In this document: positions 11,815 to 23,492 of the stretch, one piece after another | Layout: each line of letters begins with the position of its first letter | Numbering within the stretch: the first letter of the stretch is position 1 | Assembly (NCBI GenBank): GCA_001986395.2 | Contig: MQVO02000024.1 | Span: forward strand, 421,154-485,153 | DNA length: 64,000 bases | From: Irpex lacteus | Taxonomy: Eukaryota; Basidiomycota; Agaricomycetes; Polyporales; Irpicaceae | Direction of reading: 5' to 3' | Program-made: the position numbers and the translations under genes | The notes under the pieces: model-generated | Told to the model about the DNA's origin: nothing | The model's database searches: none | The model's input: only the letters and a program-made list of their open reading frames with translations

Positions 11815-13130
11815 TCAGCCAAACCCTCGCCTCCGGCACTCTGCAATGGAAGTCTCCCAATCCTCCCAAAATCCCTACAAACCAATCAACTAATCGTCAG
11901 CTCAATCCCCACAACTACTCACCACCAGCAGACTTATCCATAGAGGACGAGACGAGACGTACCGTCGTACTAAACCACAACACCCCCGCCCTCTCTAACT
12001 CCTTCAACTGCCTCCCAACATACCTCCTCGCCTCACACTCAACACTCTCATCCACACACCGTGGCATCAACGCAAACGCCGCCTGCTCAAACCGTCTCCA
12101 CCCCGCACCCGCACCCCCTTCCCCTTCCCGCTTTCTTTCTCCTCTTCCCCTTCGCCGTCACCAGCATCACCAAAGCGCAATCCCCGGATCGCACCTCAAT
12201 CAGCCATACCACAATTCTTCAACAACACATCGTGGTACTGCAGCACGACAGTGAGAGAAATGAGCGTTGGTGTGCTAGTGAGTAGGGCGACGAGGAGGTG
12301 GAGGTGGGTCTAGAGGAAGAGTTGGATGCGGGGGTTTGTAGGGATGTGCATGTGGATAGGCTGAGTGCGCAGGTGACTGTTTGGTGGTCTATGATATACG
12401 GGCAACGTTCAGGATACTTGTCCGATGTATTAGTGAAAGCCTCGATGAGACGACGTACCATCCGTTACTTTAGCACTATCAACAGCAGCACTCCGCATCT
12501 GACATCCCACCTTCCTCAAAAACCTCCCAACTCGCGTACCTGCTCCATCACCGAGCACCTAATCTCCACACCTTGCAACAACTCCACCAAGCTCGAGCTT
12601 GAGCCAAGGCCTCTACACATCCACGTCATCGTCCCTAACGTCGACGGCAGCTCTTTCAACGAGAACGGTGCCCGAGGACCCGGTTGATCTCGTCAGATGT
12701 AGGGGAAGGTTCGACGTAGCTGATACGGAGTATGTGGATGGCGGACTCCGAGAACAGTCCGAGGATGGAGAGGAGGCTATAGGGATCTTGGTCGAGGAGG
12801 TCGACGTGGCTGATTGTGAGCGCGTCTAACTTCAACTCAGGCTTGGATGTTCCCTTGCCCTTCATCACCCACCAAACAAAGCGCATGGACGTTCGCGCAG
12901 AAGAACGGAGAGGCGTCGGTCGTGACGAACCGTGACAAATTTAATACTTGGAACTGGCCTCGGATTACTGGACGGGGGTTCTGGATTTGCTGTCGGGGAT
13001 GTGCTGTCGGGGATGCAGAGAGTGCGCAATGAGTGACTGACGAGGGTGCAGGTTTGAAGAGTGGTGTCGTGAGCGAGGTGGGTGATGATTAGTGTGAGGA
13101 TCTCGGGAGGGAGTCAAGCTGCACGGTCAG
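11815..13130 (-). pseudogene. pF: dead F-box copy related to F1
   Basis: Read on the minus strand from about 13130, the sequence begins with an F1-like F-box (LPPEILTLIITHLAHD). The tryptophan codon just before it has become TGA and a frameshift follows. A middle fragment resembles F1 (KLDALTISHVDL, then LLSILGLFS and ILRISYVE), but the segment before it is shortened relative to F1. The final exon is still legible as GFWEDWETSIAECRRR followed by a stop near 11815. It lies downstream of N2 on the same strand, reproducing the N1-F1 order in inverted orientation. Premature stop, deletion and frameshifts mark it as non-functional. Confidence 0.75.
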
Positions 13131-13564
13131 ATTCTTGTGCGTATGGTCGCCCAACCGACGTCGTCCGGACGGGAGCCAGCCTCCCAACTATTATCACACC
13201 ACCTGTAAGTATCTTTTTTTAAATAAATACTCATCCAAAAGTAAACACACCTAAGTCCTCATCAACTACAATCTTGGGACATTCGGCCCGTAACGCGTCT
13301 CGAAACGTCACAGGCCACCGATCATCCTGGGGTCAATCAGCAATCAGCCACGATGCATACTACTACTAAGTATACGATGCGTGAGGCTACATACCAGAGT
13401 AAAGTTTGACAGATCATCGTAGCTTGCTATCGCTATATCCGCGTGCGAGGACTACAATTTCTCAAGTCCAAAAGCAGACGTGAGTAGTAGTAAACATCAG
13501 AGCGTAGAGACAAATGACGTACCTCAAGGATATATTCCAGCAAAACATCGAGCGGACTGCGAGG

Positions 13565-14626
13565 CTAACGTTTGGTGTAGTGATAAGTCAGTCCCTCAGT
13601 CAGAACAGCGTAATCACTCACATTGCACACATCGCATTCTCTCTCGACTTCAACTTCGACATCGTATTCGGATTGTAGCTCAGATGAATCGTCGTCTCTG
13701 TCGAGATCCGCACGATACAGGACTTTGAAGTAATCCAGAAAGACGCACTGATCCTTCTGCGGCTGCTCAGAGCCAGAGATAGACGGGGATGTCAGACGGA
13801 CACCATTCTCTCTTCTTGAAAGCAGGCGATGCGTAGGGCCGCTCCGCTGGATTGGAGAGCTCGTCGAATACCGATGAGAAGTATACCCGCAGCCAACGCT
13901 TACCGTGGGTCCTACTAGTAGTTGCCCGTTCAGCGTAATTGCGCGACTCTGGTCGTTACCTCCGAGGAACGCAGCCACCGTCCAGGCCGACGTTTTGACG
14001 AAGCCGCGAACGAGTATGATGTCTTCCGGTTTGCAAGCTATACCTAGCACGTCCCGAGCGTATAGATACCAGCTCCAGTGATACTGAGACATGTATTTGG
14101 TGAAGTGCGGTTCTTGCCGTTGGACGGTGGTCTTTGTTGCGTCGTCCCTGAGGAGTAGGAACGCGTCTTGGTCGCTGTGACAATTGAACTGGAGGGACAA
14201 GTTCCCTTCGATATTGTACGAGAGACTATCTCTAATGAGAGTTCAGTTATCTGGTGAAATAGGACATATATATGGGTATACGTACGCCGCGAGTTGTGCA
14301 GAGACCTCGTGTTCAGAGACGGTAGATCCACAAATAGGATTCTCCGGGGTGAGAAAGCGTTCCGTCGTCTCAACAGAGTTACTATCATACTTCAGAGGCT
14401 CAAAGACACCATCGAGAAAGTGACCCGCACAGAGAGGATGGTCAGTGTCGTGAGTAACGTTGAACAAGACGTGGAAGGCGCCGTCGCCGTCAATGTAGCC
14501 AACGTCACCGATCTCGATGTCGTGATCGCGACCGTTCGCGTCCTTCGTGTGCTCTGGCCACCACAATGCGTGACCGAGGTTGAACTTGGCGAGCTCCTCA
14601 GCATAGATTCGCGCCGCTTCGCCCAT
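13565..14626 (-). CDS. N2: paralogue of N1, unknown function (335 aa)
   Basis: Minus-strand exons 14626-14286 (341 nt) and 14231-13565 splice with a 54-nt intron (GTACGT...TTAG) to 335 codons plus TAG. The protein starts MGEAARIYAEELAKF. It carries the same series as N1: GHALWWPEH, EIGDVGYIDGDGAF, PLKYDSNSVET, SAQLAA, then FNCHSDQDAFLLL and WTVAAFLGG. The C terminus (LTYHYTKR) is also shared with N1. Exon 1 length and intron phase are identical to N1, so the two arose by duplication. The open frame without lesions over 335 codons argues that it is still under selection, unlike pN. No catalytic or membrane features are visible. Confidence 0.8.
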
Positions 14627-14893
14627 GGACGTAGGAGGGCAATGGAAGGATGGATGCCTGATGCGACGACAGATACAAGTACTTATACCTATACTCTGAA
14701 GGTGAAGAAAGCGTTGGTGAGCTGTCACGCAGATGATGAGAGTCGAAAGTACCAACCGGCCGCCGCTGCGTACTCAACGTGCCAGTGCGATGCGACCTGA
14801 CCGGGACCAACTTTAGTAGGCCGCTACGCGTACGACATTCGTAGCGAGCGGGCCGGTGTCGCGTGGCCGCCCCGTGACCGTGCCCACTCGCAT

Positions 14894-15531
14894 GTCCATG
14901 CGTACGCTCATTCGCTACGACGGCACTGTACGACTCAATTGTACGCATTCGAACGCGAAGCTTAAGAGGGGTATACAATACTCGTACTGTTTCATTCTCC
15001 CGCTCCGTTCCGTTCTTTCAGCTAGCCGCTACAGCTACATCGTTTAGAGCATCACAGTACAATACAGATGTGCAATGCGCTTGCATACAAACAACAACAA
15101 GTCTGAGAGCTATGTATACTACTAGTAGACGCAGTTTTGGCTTGTGCCGGTGAATCAATAAGTCGGTGTAGTCGTGTGGTGTAGTGTGTAGGGGTAGGGG
15201 TACAAATGACGTGGTGTTGAGCCTGAGGTATCTTACACGTCCATGCGTACGCTCGTTCACTACGACGGCACTAGCACTGTACGCATTCGAACACGAACGC
15301 GAAGAGGGGTATACAACTCGTATTGTGGCATTTCACATTCCTTCCTAGCTGCTACAGCTACATCGTTTAGAGCATCACAGTACAATACAGATGTGCAATG
15401 CGCTTGCATACAAACAACAAGTCTGAGAGCGAGGTATACTACTGGACACAGTTTTGGCTTGTGAGGTAAGTCAATCAGGGAGTAGGTGTAGTCGTGTGGT
15501 GTAGTATGTAGGGGTACACATCCTGAGGTAT
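14894..15531. repeat. Direct tandem duplication, ~345-bp and ~293-bp units
   Basis: Copy 1 (14894-15238) and copy 2 (15239-15531) both begin GTCCATGCGTACGCTC. They share a block around TACATCGTTTAGAGCATC, a CTTGCATACAAACAAC block and a GTGTAGTCGTGTGGTGTAGT block. Copy 2 is shorter by small deletions. The duplication fills the space between N2 and F2. No gene is seen in it. Confidence 0.85.
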
Positions 15532-15666
15532 GCAAGAAGATGCGCGTAGGCGATGAGCAAGTGAGTAGATGAATGAGTATATGCGTGGAGGCCAGCAGTA
15601 AATCAGCGAGGGTATATGGCCGTGTCTCGGACGGTCCATTCGTAACTTGTAAGATCCACGTCTTCC

Positions 15667-17324
15667 TCAAATCAGCTTTCGTTTCCGACAGTCAGCGATG
15701 ACAGTCTCCCGGTCCTCCCAAAATCCCTACAAACCAACCACCAATCGTCAGCCAAATCCCCACAACTCCCCATCGCACCACCACCACCAACATAAGACGA
15801 GACGAAACGCACCGTAGTAGTAAACTTCAACACCCCCTCCCTCGCCAACTCCGGCAACTGCATCACAATATGATGCTTCGCCTCATACTCAACCGTCTGG
15901 TCCGAGCACCTCGGCATAAGCGCAAACACCACCGCCTCCAGATGCGGGAACCGTCGCCATCCCGTCCCTGCTCCTCCCACCGCTCCTCCCTTGCCTCCTC
16001 CCACTCCTCCTCCTACTCTTCCATTACTAGTACTTGCGTAGGTACTCGAGCTCCCCCCGATCGTCCCACTACTCCCCCCGCCAATCCCCCTCAACGCCTC
16101 CCAATCCGCCATACTACAATTCTTCAACAGCACATCATGGTACTGCAGCACGATCGTCAGCGTCCTCAGCGTAGGACTTGCACTGGCTAGTAACGCCACG
16201 AGGAAATGCGACGCGCGTAGCCAGAGATGCGAGGCGGGGTCTTCTTCGTTGGGGAAGACTTGGATGCGCAGGTGGCGCAGGCCGGTGCAGGTGCGTAGGC
16301 TTAGGCTGTCTACTACGCCTTGGAAGTCTAGCGATATGAGTGTAATGGGAGGATTAAAGGTGAGATAGAGAGAATGAGGTATGAGGACGCGAGACGCACC
16401 ATTCGACCCCTTGGCAATATCCGAAATATCCACCGCCACGCTCCCCAAACTCTCCCCCGTCTCCCTCACAAGCCGTCCAAGCGCAGCAATCTGGTCCATC
16501 GTACAACACTTGATCTCCACGCTCTCGAGCCCCCTCACCGAATTCGAATTCAACAACACATTCATCATATACGGCATCGTCCTCGACGGCGCAGGCATCA
16601 TCGACGAGTGTCCCTTCAGCGAGAACCGCTTCACTTGGAACCGTTCGAGGAAGCGTTGGAGTTCGGAGGGGGAGGGGAGCGTGCGGGGGGTTTCGAGGTA
16701 GGAGACGCGGAGCATGCCTAGTGTGGAGAAAAGCCCGAGGACGGAGAAGAGCCCGTCTGGGGTGTGTTCTTCGAGGCTGATTCGGCCTAGGGATAGGACG
16801 TCGAGCTTGATCTTGCCTAAGGGCAGCGAGATGGGAGAGGAGTGGTGTTCAGCGGCAAGAGGCGTAAAGCTCACGCGATTGAGTTCGAGAATTCGCACGC
16901 GAGGCAGCTGGCCCAGTATCGCAGCGAGCATATGCGCACTCACGAACGACTCTGGCGTTTGTCGTTCATGTCTCTCTTCGTTCCCCAGTAGACACAATGT
17001 ATGCACCTTCGCGCAGAATCCCGGACTCGCGACTGTCGTGATGAATGTGGAGAACGCCTGGAACCGGTCGGTGAAGACGGGGCGGGAGCGTAGGGACGTC
17101 TGCACTTGCGTGTCGCGCACGCGCAGGAGGCCGAACAGGTGGTGTCGGCACTGTTTGAGCCACGACCGACAGACGAAGGAGCACGAGCGCAGGGCGACGG
17201 CGTCCCGCGCGAGGTTGTCGAGGATGAGATCGATGAGCTCTTGCGGGAGCTTGGAGATGCCTGTTGGTTTCGTGAAGGGAGAGAGCGGGGACCATGGCAT
17301 TGACATCGAGTCGGGGTAGCCCAT
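15667..17324 (-). CDS. F2: F-box protein (499 aa)
   Basis: Minus-strand exons 17324-16400, 16327-15813 and 15726-15667 splice to 499 codons. The first intron is 72 nt without a stop, so the frame also reads through it unspliced, but the GTGCGT...CTAG borders and the matching intron in F1 show that it is removed. The F-box is ISKLPQELIDLILDNLARD (about residues 21-39), followed by CSFVCRSWLKQCRHHLF. Leucine-rich substrate-binding sequence follows (ILELNRVSFT, MLRVSYLET). A Gly/Ser-rich insertion near residues 400-430 is not in F1. The C terminus GFWEDRETVIADCRKRK is the same motif as in F1. The role inferred from the family is substrate adaptor of an SCF ubiquitin ligase; the substrate is unknown. 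Confidence 0.85.
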
Positions 17325-17754
17325 GAAGATGCTCCGCGGGCTGAGGTCAGAGTGCGGTGAGTGAGTGCGTAAGTGAGTGCGGTGTGTACAGGGCAGAGCA
17401 CGAGGGCTGGTGATGGGAAGCCTAGAACGTCCGAACGCACCGTGTCGAAAACAGCGACTGACTGTTCGTCCACACCACGCGACTCATGAGAGGAAGGTTA
17501 GGTAGACGGCGCACTGAGCAGTCGTGTCGAGGCGATCGTGTATGCAGGGGGGCAGCCTCGAGAATCTAGGGCCCTCGACTTTCAGGTCCCTTAAGTACAC
17601 CCATCTCACTTCATCGGTCCGGATCTACGGCGTCTGTACTCTAATAGATACCGTCCAGGGCCTGTCATGTCAGATTAGCTGCCTCGATTCCATCGAACTC
17701 ATGCATTCATTATACAACAACAACACTTATATTCTACACTAAGTTACTCGACAC
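17325..17754. other. Intergenic, upstream of F2
   Basis: No gene is supported. It lies between the F2 start and the stop of the BRCT gene, both on the minus strand, so it should hold the F2 promoter and the BRCT-gene terminator. I recognise no specific motif. Confidence 0.4.
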
Positions 17755-20700
17755 TCATCGACCGAACAACTGACTCTGTCGTCTCCGTGCACGCTCAAGC
17801 GGGGGTAAGCTGTCCAACGAGTGTTCCACCGACGACGCTAGATAAATGGCAAGGAGAGAAACGTCGTTAGCACCGGAGTCCCAATCGGACTAACACACAG
17901 AGACAGAAACACGCACGGGAAGAAGCCACCTCACCACCGACCGGTCCAGGCCCTTCTTCTGGTCCAACACCGGGAGGCCGACGCTCTGGCGAATCCAACA
18001 AGTGCTTCGGCAACATCGATCGTCGTCGCTGTATACACAAGTGACTCTCACGTGAGCAGACGCCTTCGAGTATAGATAGTTAGGAACGCACCTTGTTCGA
18101 CCCTGCGATACTCGCCAGTTCGATGTCGATCAGAAAGTTGGTCTCTTCCACTCGAGCTCGCTTCTCCACGCACTCGACGACCCACCCGATCCCTACGACC
18201 GCAGGTTTCGGGTTGTTGAGCATCCTGTCCAGGTAAATACCGATTATTAGCGTCTCCGTTTCTTGTGAATGATCGAGACACGTACCGGTACCGAGTCAAA
18301 GTGCTCATCAGCCCATTCTTGTACACAATATGCGTACACGACTGCCCAACCCGTCCCAGCACCTACAGTCCCATCTCAGCCACACCTCACACGCTCAAAC
18401 AAACAAACAGACACTCACCCTTGCACCCAACCCAGTCAACATCTCCACAAACAACGACCCCGCATCGTCCCCATCGTCCGTCCTCACATCCACAAACACA
18501 TTACAATGCCTCAATATCTTCAACGTCTTCGGTTTCGCTCCGCTTCCACTCCCGCTCGGCGTGCTCGACTTCCCCCTCTCTCGATCCTTCTCCTTTTCAC
18601 CTTTCTTCTGCGTGCTAGGAGGAGACGTTACGCCACCACCGCTACTAGCAGCCCTCCTCGCAGACACCCTCGCCCCAATCCCAAGTCCACCCATCTCCTT
18701 ACTTCGACTCTGAGAAGAAGAAGGCGAATCGCCATCCACTCCCGACGCGCGTTCCTTGCCTTTGCCCTTACCCTCCGTCCCAGGCTTCTTCCTCGGAGGC
18801 GTCTGCGGTAACGACAAGATCGACTGCGAGAGCAGCTGGTGCGCCTGCGACGCCCGTCTCGCATGGCTTCTCCATCCCCCTCCACCAGACGATGTCGCCT
18901 CCTTCTCCTTTTCACTGTTCGAAGGCGCGGTAGGAGTGGTGATATTGTCGTCTGTAGAGTCCCGAAGAGGTACGACACCGTCCATTGCGGTGTCTTGAGA
19001 GGTCGGCGTAGCAGGTCTTGACGTGGACGGTCCAGGAGCGAACGGGTTAGCCTCGTCAGTCTGCCCGACATTCCCATCATCCTCGTCGTCGTCTGCACCA
19101 CTCATCCTGACGTCCCCATCTCCATCCCGCTCGCCCTTAACAGGACTCCCCTCAACCACAGGCAAACTCGAGACCTTACTCGCCCTCTGCATGACTCTCC
19201 CTCCTCTCCCCATCCCGTTCGTGCTCGACGAAGCACCCCCAACTCTCGATGATGATGATTGCATGGAAGAAGGCAAGGCTGCGACGCCGAATATCCCTCG
19301 TGCACCGATCTTGCTCCCGAATACGGTCCCGCCTTGTCCCTTCCCAGCGACTATCCCGTTATGAGCCGTTATTGGCTTCTTCGTCTCGCCGTTGAACTTC
19401 GGGCTCGTCGAGTTCGAGTTGGAATGGGAGTTGGATAGTGAGTTCGAATGGGAGTTTGAGGTGGAAGTCGACGAGCCAGGTGCAGCTCTCGGCACAGGAG
19501 GCGGCAACATCAACGTCGACTGCCTCTTCTCCCCTCTCTCCCCTCCTCCCTGTCCTATACTCATAGGCCCAACGGTAGTCGCCCGCCTATACGAAGGCTC
19601 ACTCCCTCCACTCCCGTTGATAGCTTGCACCCTCTGCTTCACCTTCCCCATCCCCGTTCCTATCGAAGAATCGTCCTTCGTCCTCTTCCTCTTCTTGTCA
19701 CTCCTACCGTCAACGTCAACGTCCATCCTCTCAGACCCTCCCCCGTCATCACTGTCACTACCCCCCGCAGTCCCCTTCCCCTTCTCTGTGAATCCTAGAC
19801 TCGTACTCGGCCGACTTGGAGGTGGCATGTTCAGCTTCTCGAGTGCCAGAGATAACGTCGACAGCGCCCCGCCACCTCCTCCCCCGCTTCCTGAAGGCAC
19901 GCTGCTCGTGCTGTTCGATGGTCTGTTTGGTGTCGACAGTGGCAGAGAAGACGAGTGTGCGATGGAAGGTCGAGAAGTAGCCGTCGACGCCGGCGGACGC
20001 GGTTTGGACGAAGAACTTGTGAAGAAGTTGCTGATTTTGGATGTTGTGGAGGAGGAGTTGGACGTCGTGGATGTGTTGAGTGTAGTCGTAGGCCGGGTGT
20101 ATGTGTGTGAGATTGTAGACGACCGACCGCGCACGACGGGTGTCTTGGGTACAGCTGTCGATGAACTCGCTAGATGACCTTTGACAAATATTAGATCAAC
20201 GCGTAGAGATAGACTCGGATTAGAGACAGCTTATAGAATATAACGCACCATTAACACCCCCGCTCACACTTCCTGAAGCTTTCAACTTCTCCTCCCTCTC
20301 CTTGCCCTTCGACGTACCCTTCAGATCCATCTGCTTCTTCGTCTCCTGCTGCCTTAACGACGCAGAGCGCGTCATCCGCACGCCTCCAGGCCCTTCCGGC
20401 GCGACTGAGGCAGATCTCTTGCGAGATGGCGGCTTCTTCGTCTCGCTCTCCTTTCCCTCACTTGCTGACTCCTTAGCTTTCTCTTTCGCCTGCCCATCTT
20501 CTTTATCTTGGACATTGTCGTTAATAGTCGTAGGCGTAGCCGTAGACATAGATTGCGATTTCTCAGCTTCCTTCACGGAATCGTTGGCCTCAGGTGCGAG
20601 TGCGGGCAGTTGAGCATCGACTGTATCTTGTACATCATCAAGCAATGCATGCACTTAGCTCATACAACGACCTCAACAGAGACTTTACTCACCTGGAGCA

Positions 20701-22679
20701 GTACTCTGAGCTGCTTCTTCCATCCGATGCAAACCAGAACCAGAGCCATCCGTCTCCTCTACCACACGCTCCGCCTCAGAAACCCTAGGAGTCTTCGGCC
20801 TCGGGATCGAACTCGCACGAGGCGTTTTCGGCACTCCACCATTAACACTAGCCGTCCCACTCGCACTCTGCCCACCCTCACCCCTCTCACCTCGAGGCCT
20901 CGACTGCGACCTCGTAGAAGCAGAAGGAGTCTTAGGTCTCGGAACTCTAGACTGGGAAACCTCCGTGCGTCCTCTTCCTGGTGTCTTTAGGTTCGATCCT
21001 TGCACCGCGATTGAGACTGGGACTGGGATAGGGACTGGGACTGGGGCTTCAGAGCGGCCGCGGTGGTTTGGAGTCTTTGATCCGTCTGCTACTACCGCCT
21101 TTGTCGTCGTTGAGTTTGTGTTCGTACGGCCTGGAGTCTTCGCACTCGCGCTGGTGATAGGAACAAACACCTCAGACCGACCACGTTCACGTCCTGGTGT
21201 CCTCGCCTCTACCGCAGAAGTAGAGCGTCCGGGTGTCTTCCATCCCTCCTCTCGCTCCCGCTCCTTCCGTCCAGAGCCGTCCTCTCGTTCCTTCCGTCCA
21301 GGAGTCTTAGGACCCCTCGCATCTCCACTCGCACCCGGACCAGAGACAGTCCGTGCAGGAGTCTTCGACCTCGCCCTCCCAGCAGCAGTACTCGTAGACT
21401 CACTCCTCCCACGCACACCCACAGTCGAAGATGCTGCGGGGATCGCACCAGAAGAAGGGGTCTCACGAGAAGTTGAAGTTGAAGTCGGGGCTGAGCCGGA
21501 AGGGACTTTAGGTTTCATACGGTTTACGATCCCTCGTTTGGCTGTTACGGCTACTAGAGCCGTTGATGATCGGGATGGAGGTAGAGTTTGAGACTGAGGT
21601 TGTTGTTGTGGTTGAGATGGCGGTTGAGATGGCGGGCGAGATGGCGGTTGTGATTTGGAGTGGGGAATCCGAGATGTGCTTGCTCCGTTTGAACGGGAGT
21701 GTGAGGATGGAATGGAAGTTGGAGTAGGAGTCTTCGACTTAGAGCGGGGTGTACGAGCACCTGAAGACTCTCCATCTTCGTGATCTTGAGGACCATCGCC
21801 ATCGCGAGACTTCACCGCGACAAACATCTCCTCGTAAGAAGTACGGTCATGATGAATACTGGCACTGTTAGAGGCGAGTGTATGCGTATGGTGCGGGGGA
21901 GGCAGTGGTGTGGGAGGGAGAGGGGTGAGTGGGGACGTCGATAGCGGTTCTACGTCTTGTTGCGAGGGGAGGCGAGGGCGGGGAGTCATTGGGCTTTGAA
22001 TATTGATATTTAAAGGTGGGATACCATCCATAGCCATTCGGTCGTCCCCTCCATCTCCATCCTCCGAGCGCGATCTCGCCTGTACCTTCGCCTTCACCCT
22101 CGGAGTGCTAGTAGACCCAGAATCCTCAGGATCAAGAGACGTATACCTCAGCTTCTCCTTTCCCTTTCCTTTTGAAGGCGTGGGCGGGACGCGAGTCAAG
22201 TCCAAGATCGTCGAGTTCGAGCTTCCTACCTGGGCGCGAGGGAAGATATCCAACGGTCGTGCTTGGGTGTGGGTTGTAGGGGAGAGGGGCTCGGATAGGA
22301 TGGAGGAGTTAGTTGTAATAGATAGTATGGAGGAGGGAGGCTCGCTGGCGAAGGAAGAGTCCACTGAGTCTGAGACTGAAGAGGGGTGGGTGCTCTTGAG
22401 CCGTTTCGCCACTCGCTCGTCTGCATCCGAGACGGCCATATCGTCCTGGACCGGCGACGGCCGCTTTGGATGCTTCCCATTCCCTCCCTCAGCAGCCTCA
22501 CCACCCTCCACGCGCGTCCCCTCGTCTCCTACACCACTCACCCCGTCCTGCTCTCCGCCATTCCTCGACGCACGCGAGTTCTCAGACGCATCGGATACGC
22601 TATTGTTCTTGACAGACGATTTGGGGAGGAAGTTGAAGTGAGCGAGGGTAGCCTGCTGTGAGCGTGTTGCTCTGGACAT
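17755..22679 (-). CDS. BRCT-domain protein, microcephalin-like (1522 aa)
   Basis: Seven minus-strand exons (22679-20693, 20626-20249, 20178-18419, 18362-18286, 18224-18092, 18028-17930, 17889-17755) keep frame throughout and end in TGA, giving 1522 aa. The first 1350 residues are a disordered Ser/Pro/Arg-rich region with many repeats of a K-T-P-(G/R) type (SKTPGR, PKTPRA). These resemble proline-directed kinase sites. Near residues 1355-1445 a single BRCT fold is readable: KILRHCNVFVDVRTDD, then SCTHIVYKNGLMSTL, then VVGIGWVVECVEKRARV, with the conserved tryptophan. The C-terminal tail (SLLAIYLASSVEHSLD, then PPLERARRRQ) is conserved in basidiomycete homologues as I recall them. BRCT domains bind phosphopeptides in DNA-damage and cell-cycle complexes, so a nuclear role is inferred. 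The start was set at the ATG at 22679 (MSRATRSQQ); a longer frame upstream uses GTG. Confidence 0.88.
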
Positions 22680-23492
22680 CGATGTCGGTGGTGATGTCGA
22701 CGTCCGTCGTGAAAGGAAAGAAGAAGGCGGAAGGAGGGACCGACGCGAGGCGGGGCGCACGTTCTGTCCATCACGGCGCTAAACAAACGCGTGCGACACG
22801 TGATGCGCGTATTGCCCTTTTGGGAGAGCTAAGGGCGGCTAAATGAAGTGAGCTTCTTTACTTCCGTCCATGAGGGCGAGGATACTTGACTCGATTGAAC
22901 TGCTATAAACACCTCGTCGTTGATTGTGTTTTCGAGGTGGCGTACACTCTATACCGGTGAGTTGTCCTCCGGTCAGTATATATGCGCTTTATTCTACGAA
23001 AGTGTCAATCCAACTGCCTATCCGTTAATGAGCTAGACATGTCGAGGGTAAGTACGCGTTCTGCATGTACGTTGTCCTGATACTTTGGCTGCAGAGAATA
23101 TATGACCTGGTACGCTTGCACATCTCACTCTACTGTATGCTCATGCAGAGTCACCAAATCCCCAGGACAGACTTATCCCGCCTAACTCGGAATTAACAAT
23201 CGCTAGGTCCGCGAAGGTGAAGCAAGTCTACTACCGCTTTAGGACATGACGTGAGCCGAAGAACCATAGAGTTTGACAGTAAGCAAATTAATCGCGTGGA
23301 TTGAGTCTGATTGACATTCATTAACCGTTTTCAGAACACGATTCGCGAGCACCCAGCCAACTAGGCGTATGTTTGTTTTTCTGTGAGAGATGGTCACCGA
23401 GTCGACAACAGCGACCTTCCTCTCCTCTCTCATCGACGACCATCTTCGACCTTCTCGCCAACGTCCCCTCGACGTCTACCCGTTTTAATGTC
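22680..23492. other. Divergent promoter region
   Basis: About 810 bp separates the starts of the BRCT gene (minus) and the Ser/Pro-rich gene (plus). I find no coding frame of substance here, so it probably holds both promoters. No specific binding site can be named from the sequence. Confidence 0.5.

Noticed and set aside
22677..22760. Longer N terminus of the BRCT protein starting at 22760
   Set aside because: That frame starts with GTG. The first ATG in frame is at 22679 and begins a sequence typical of the family.
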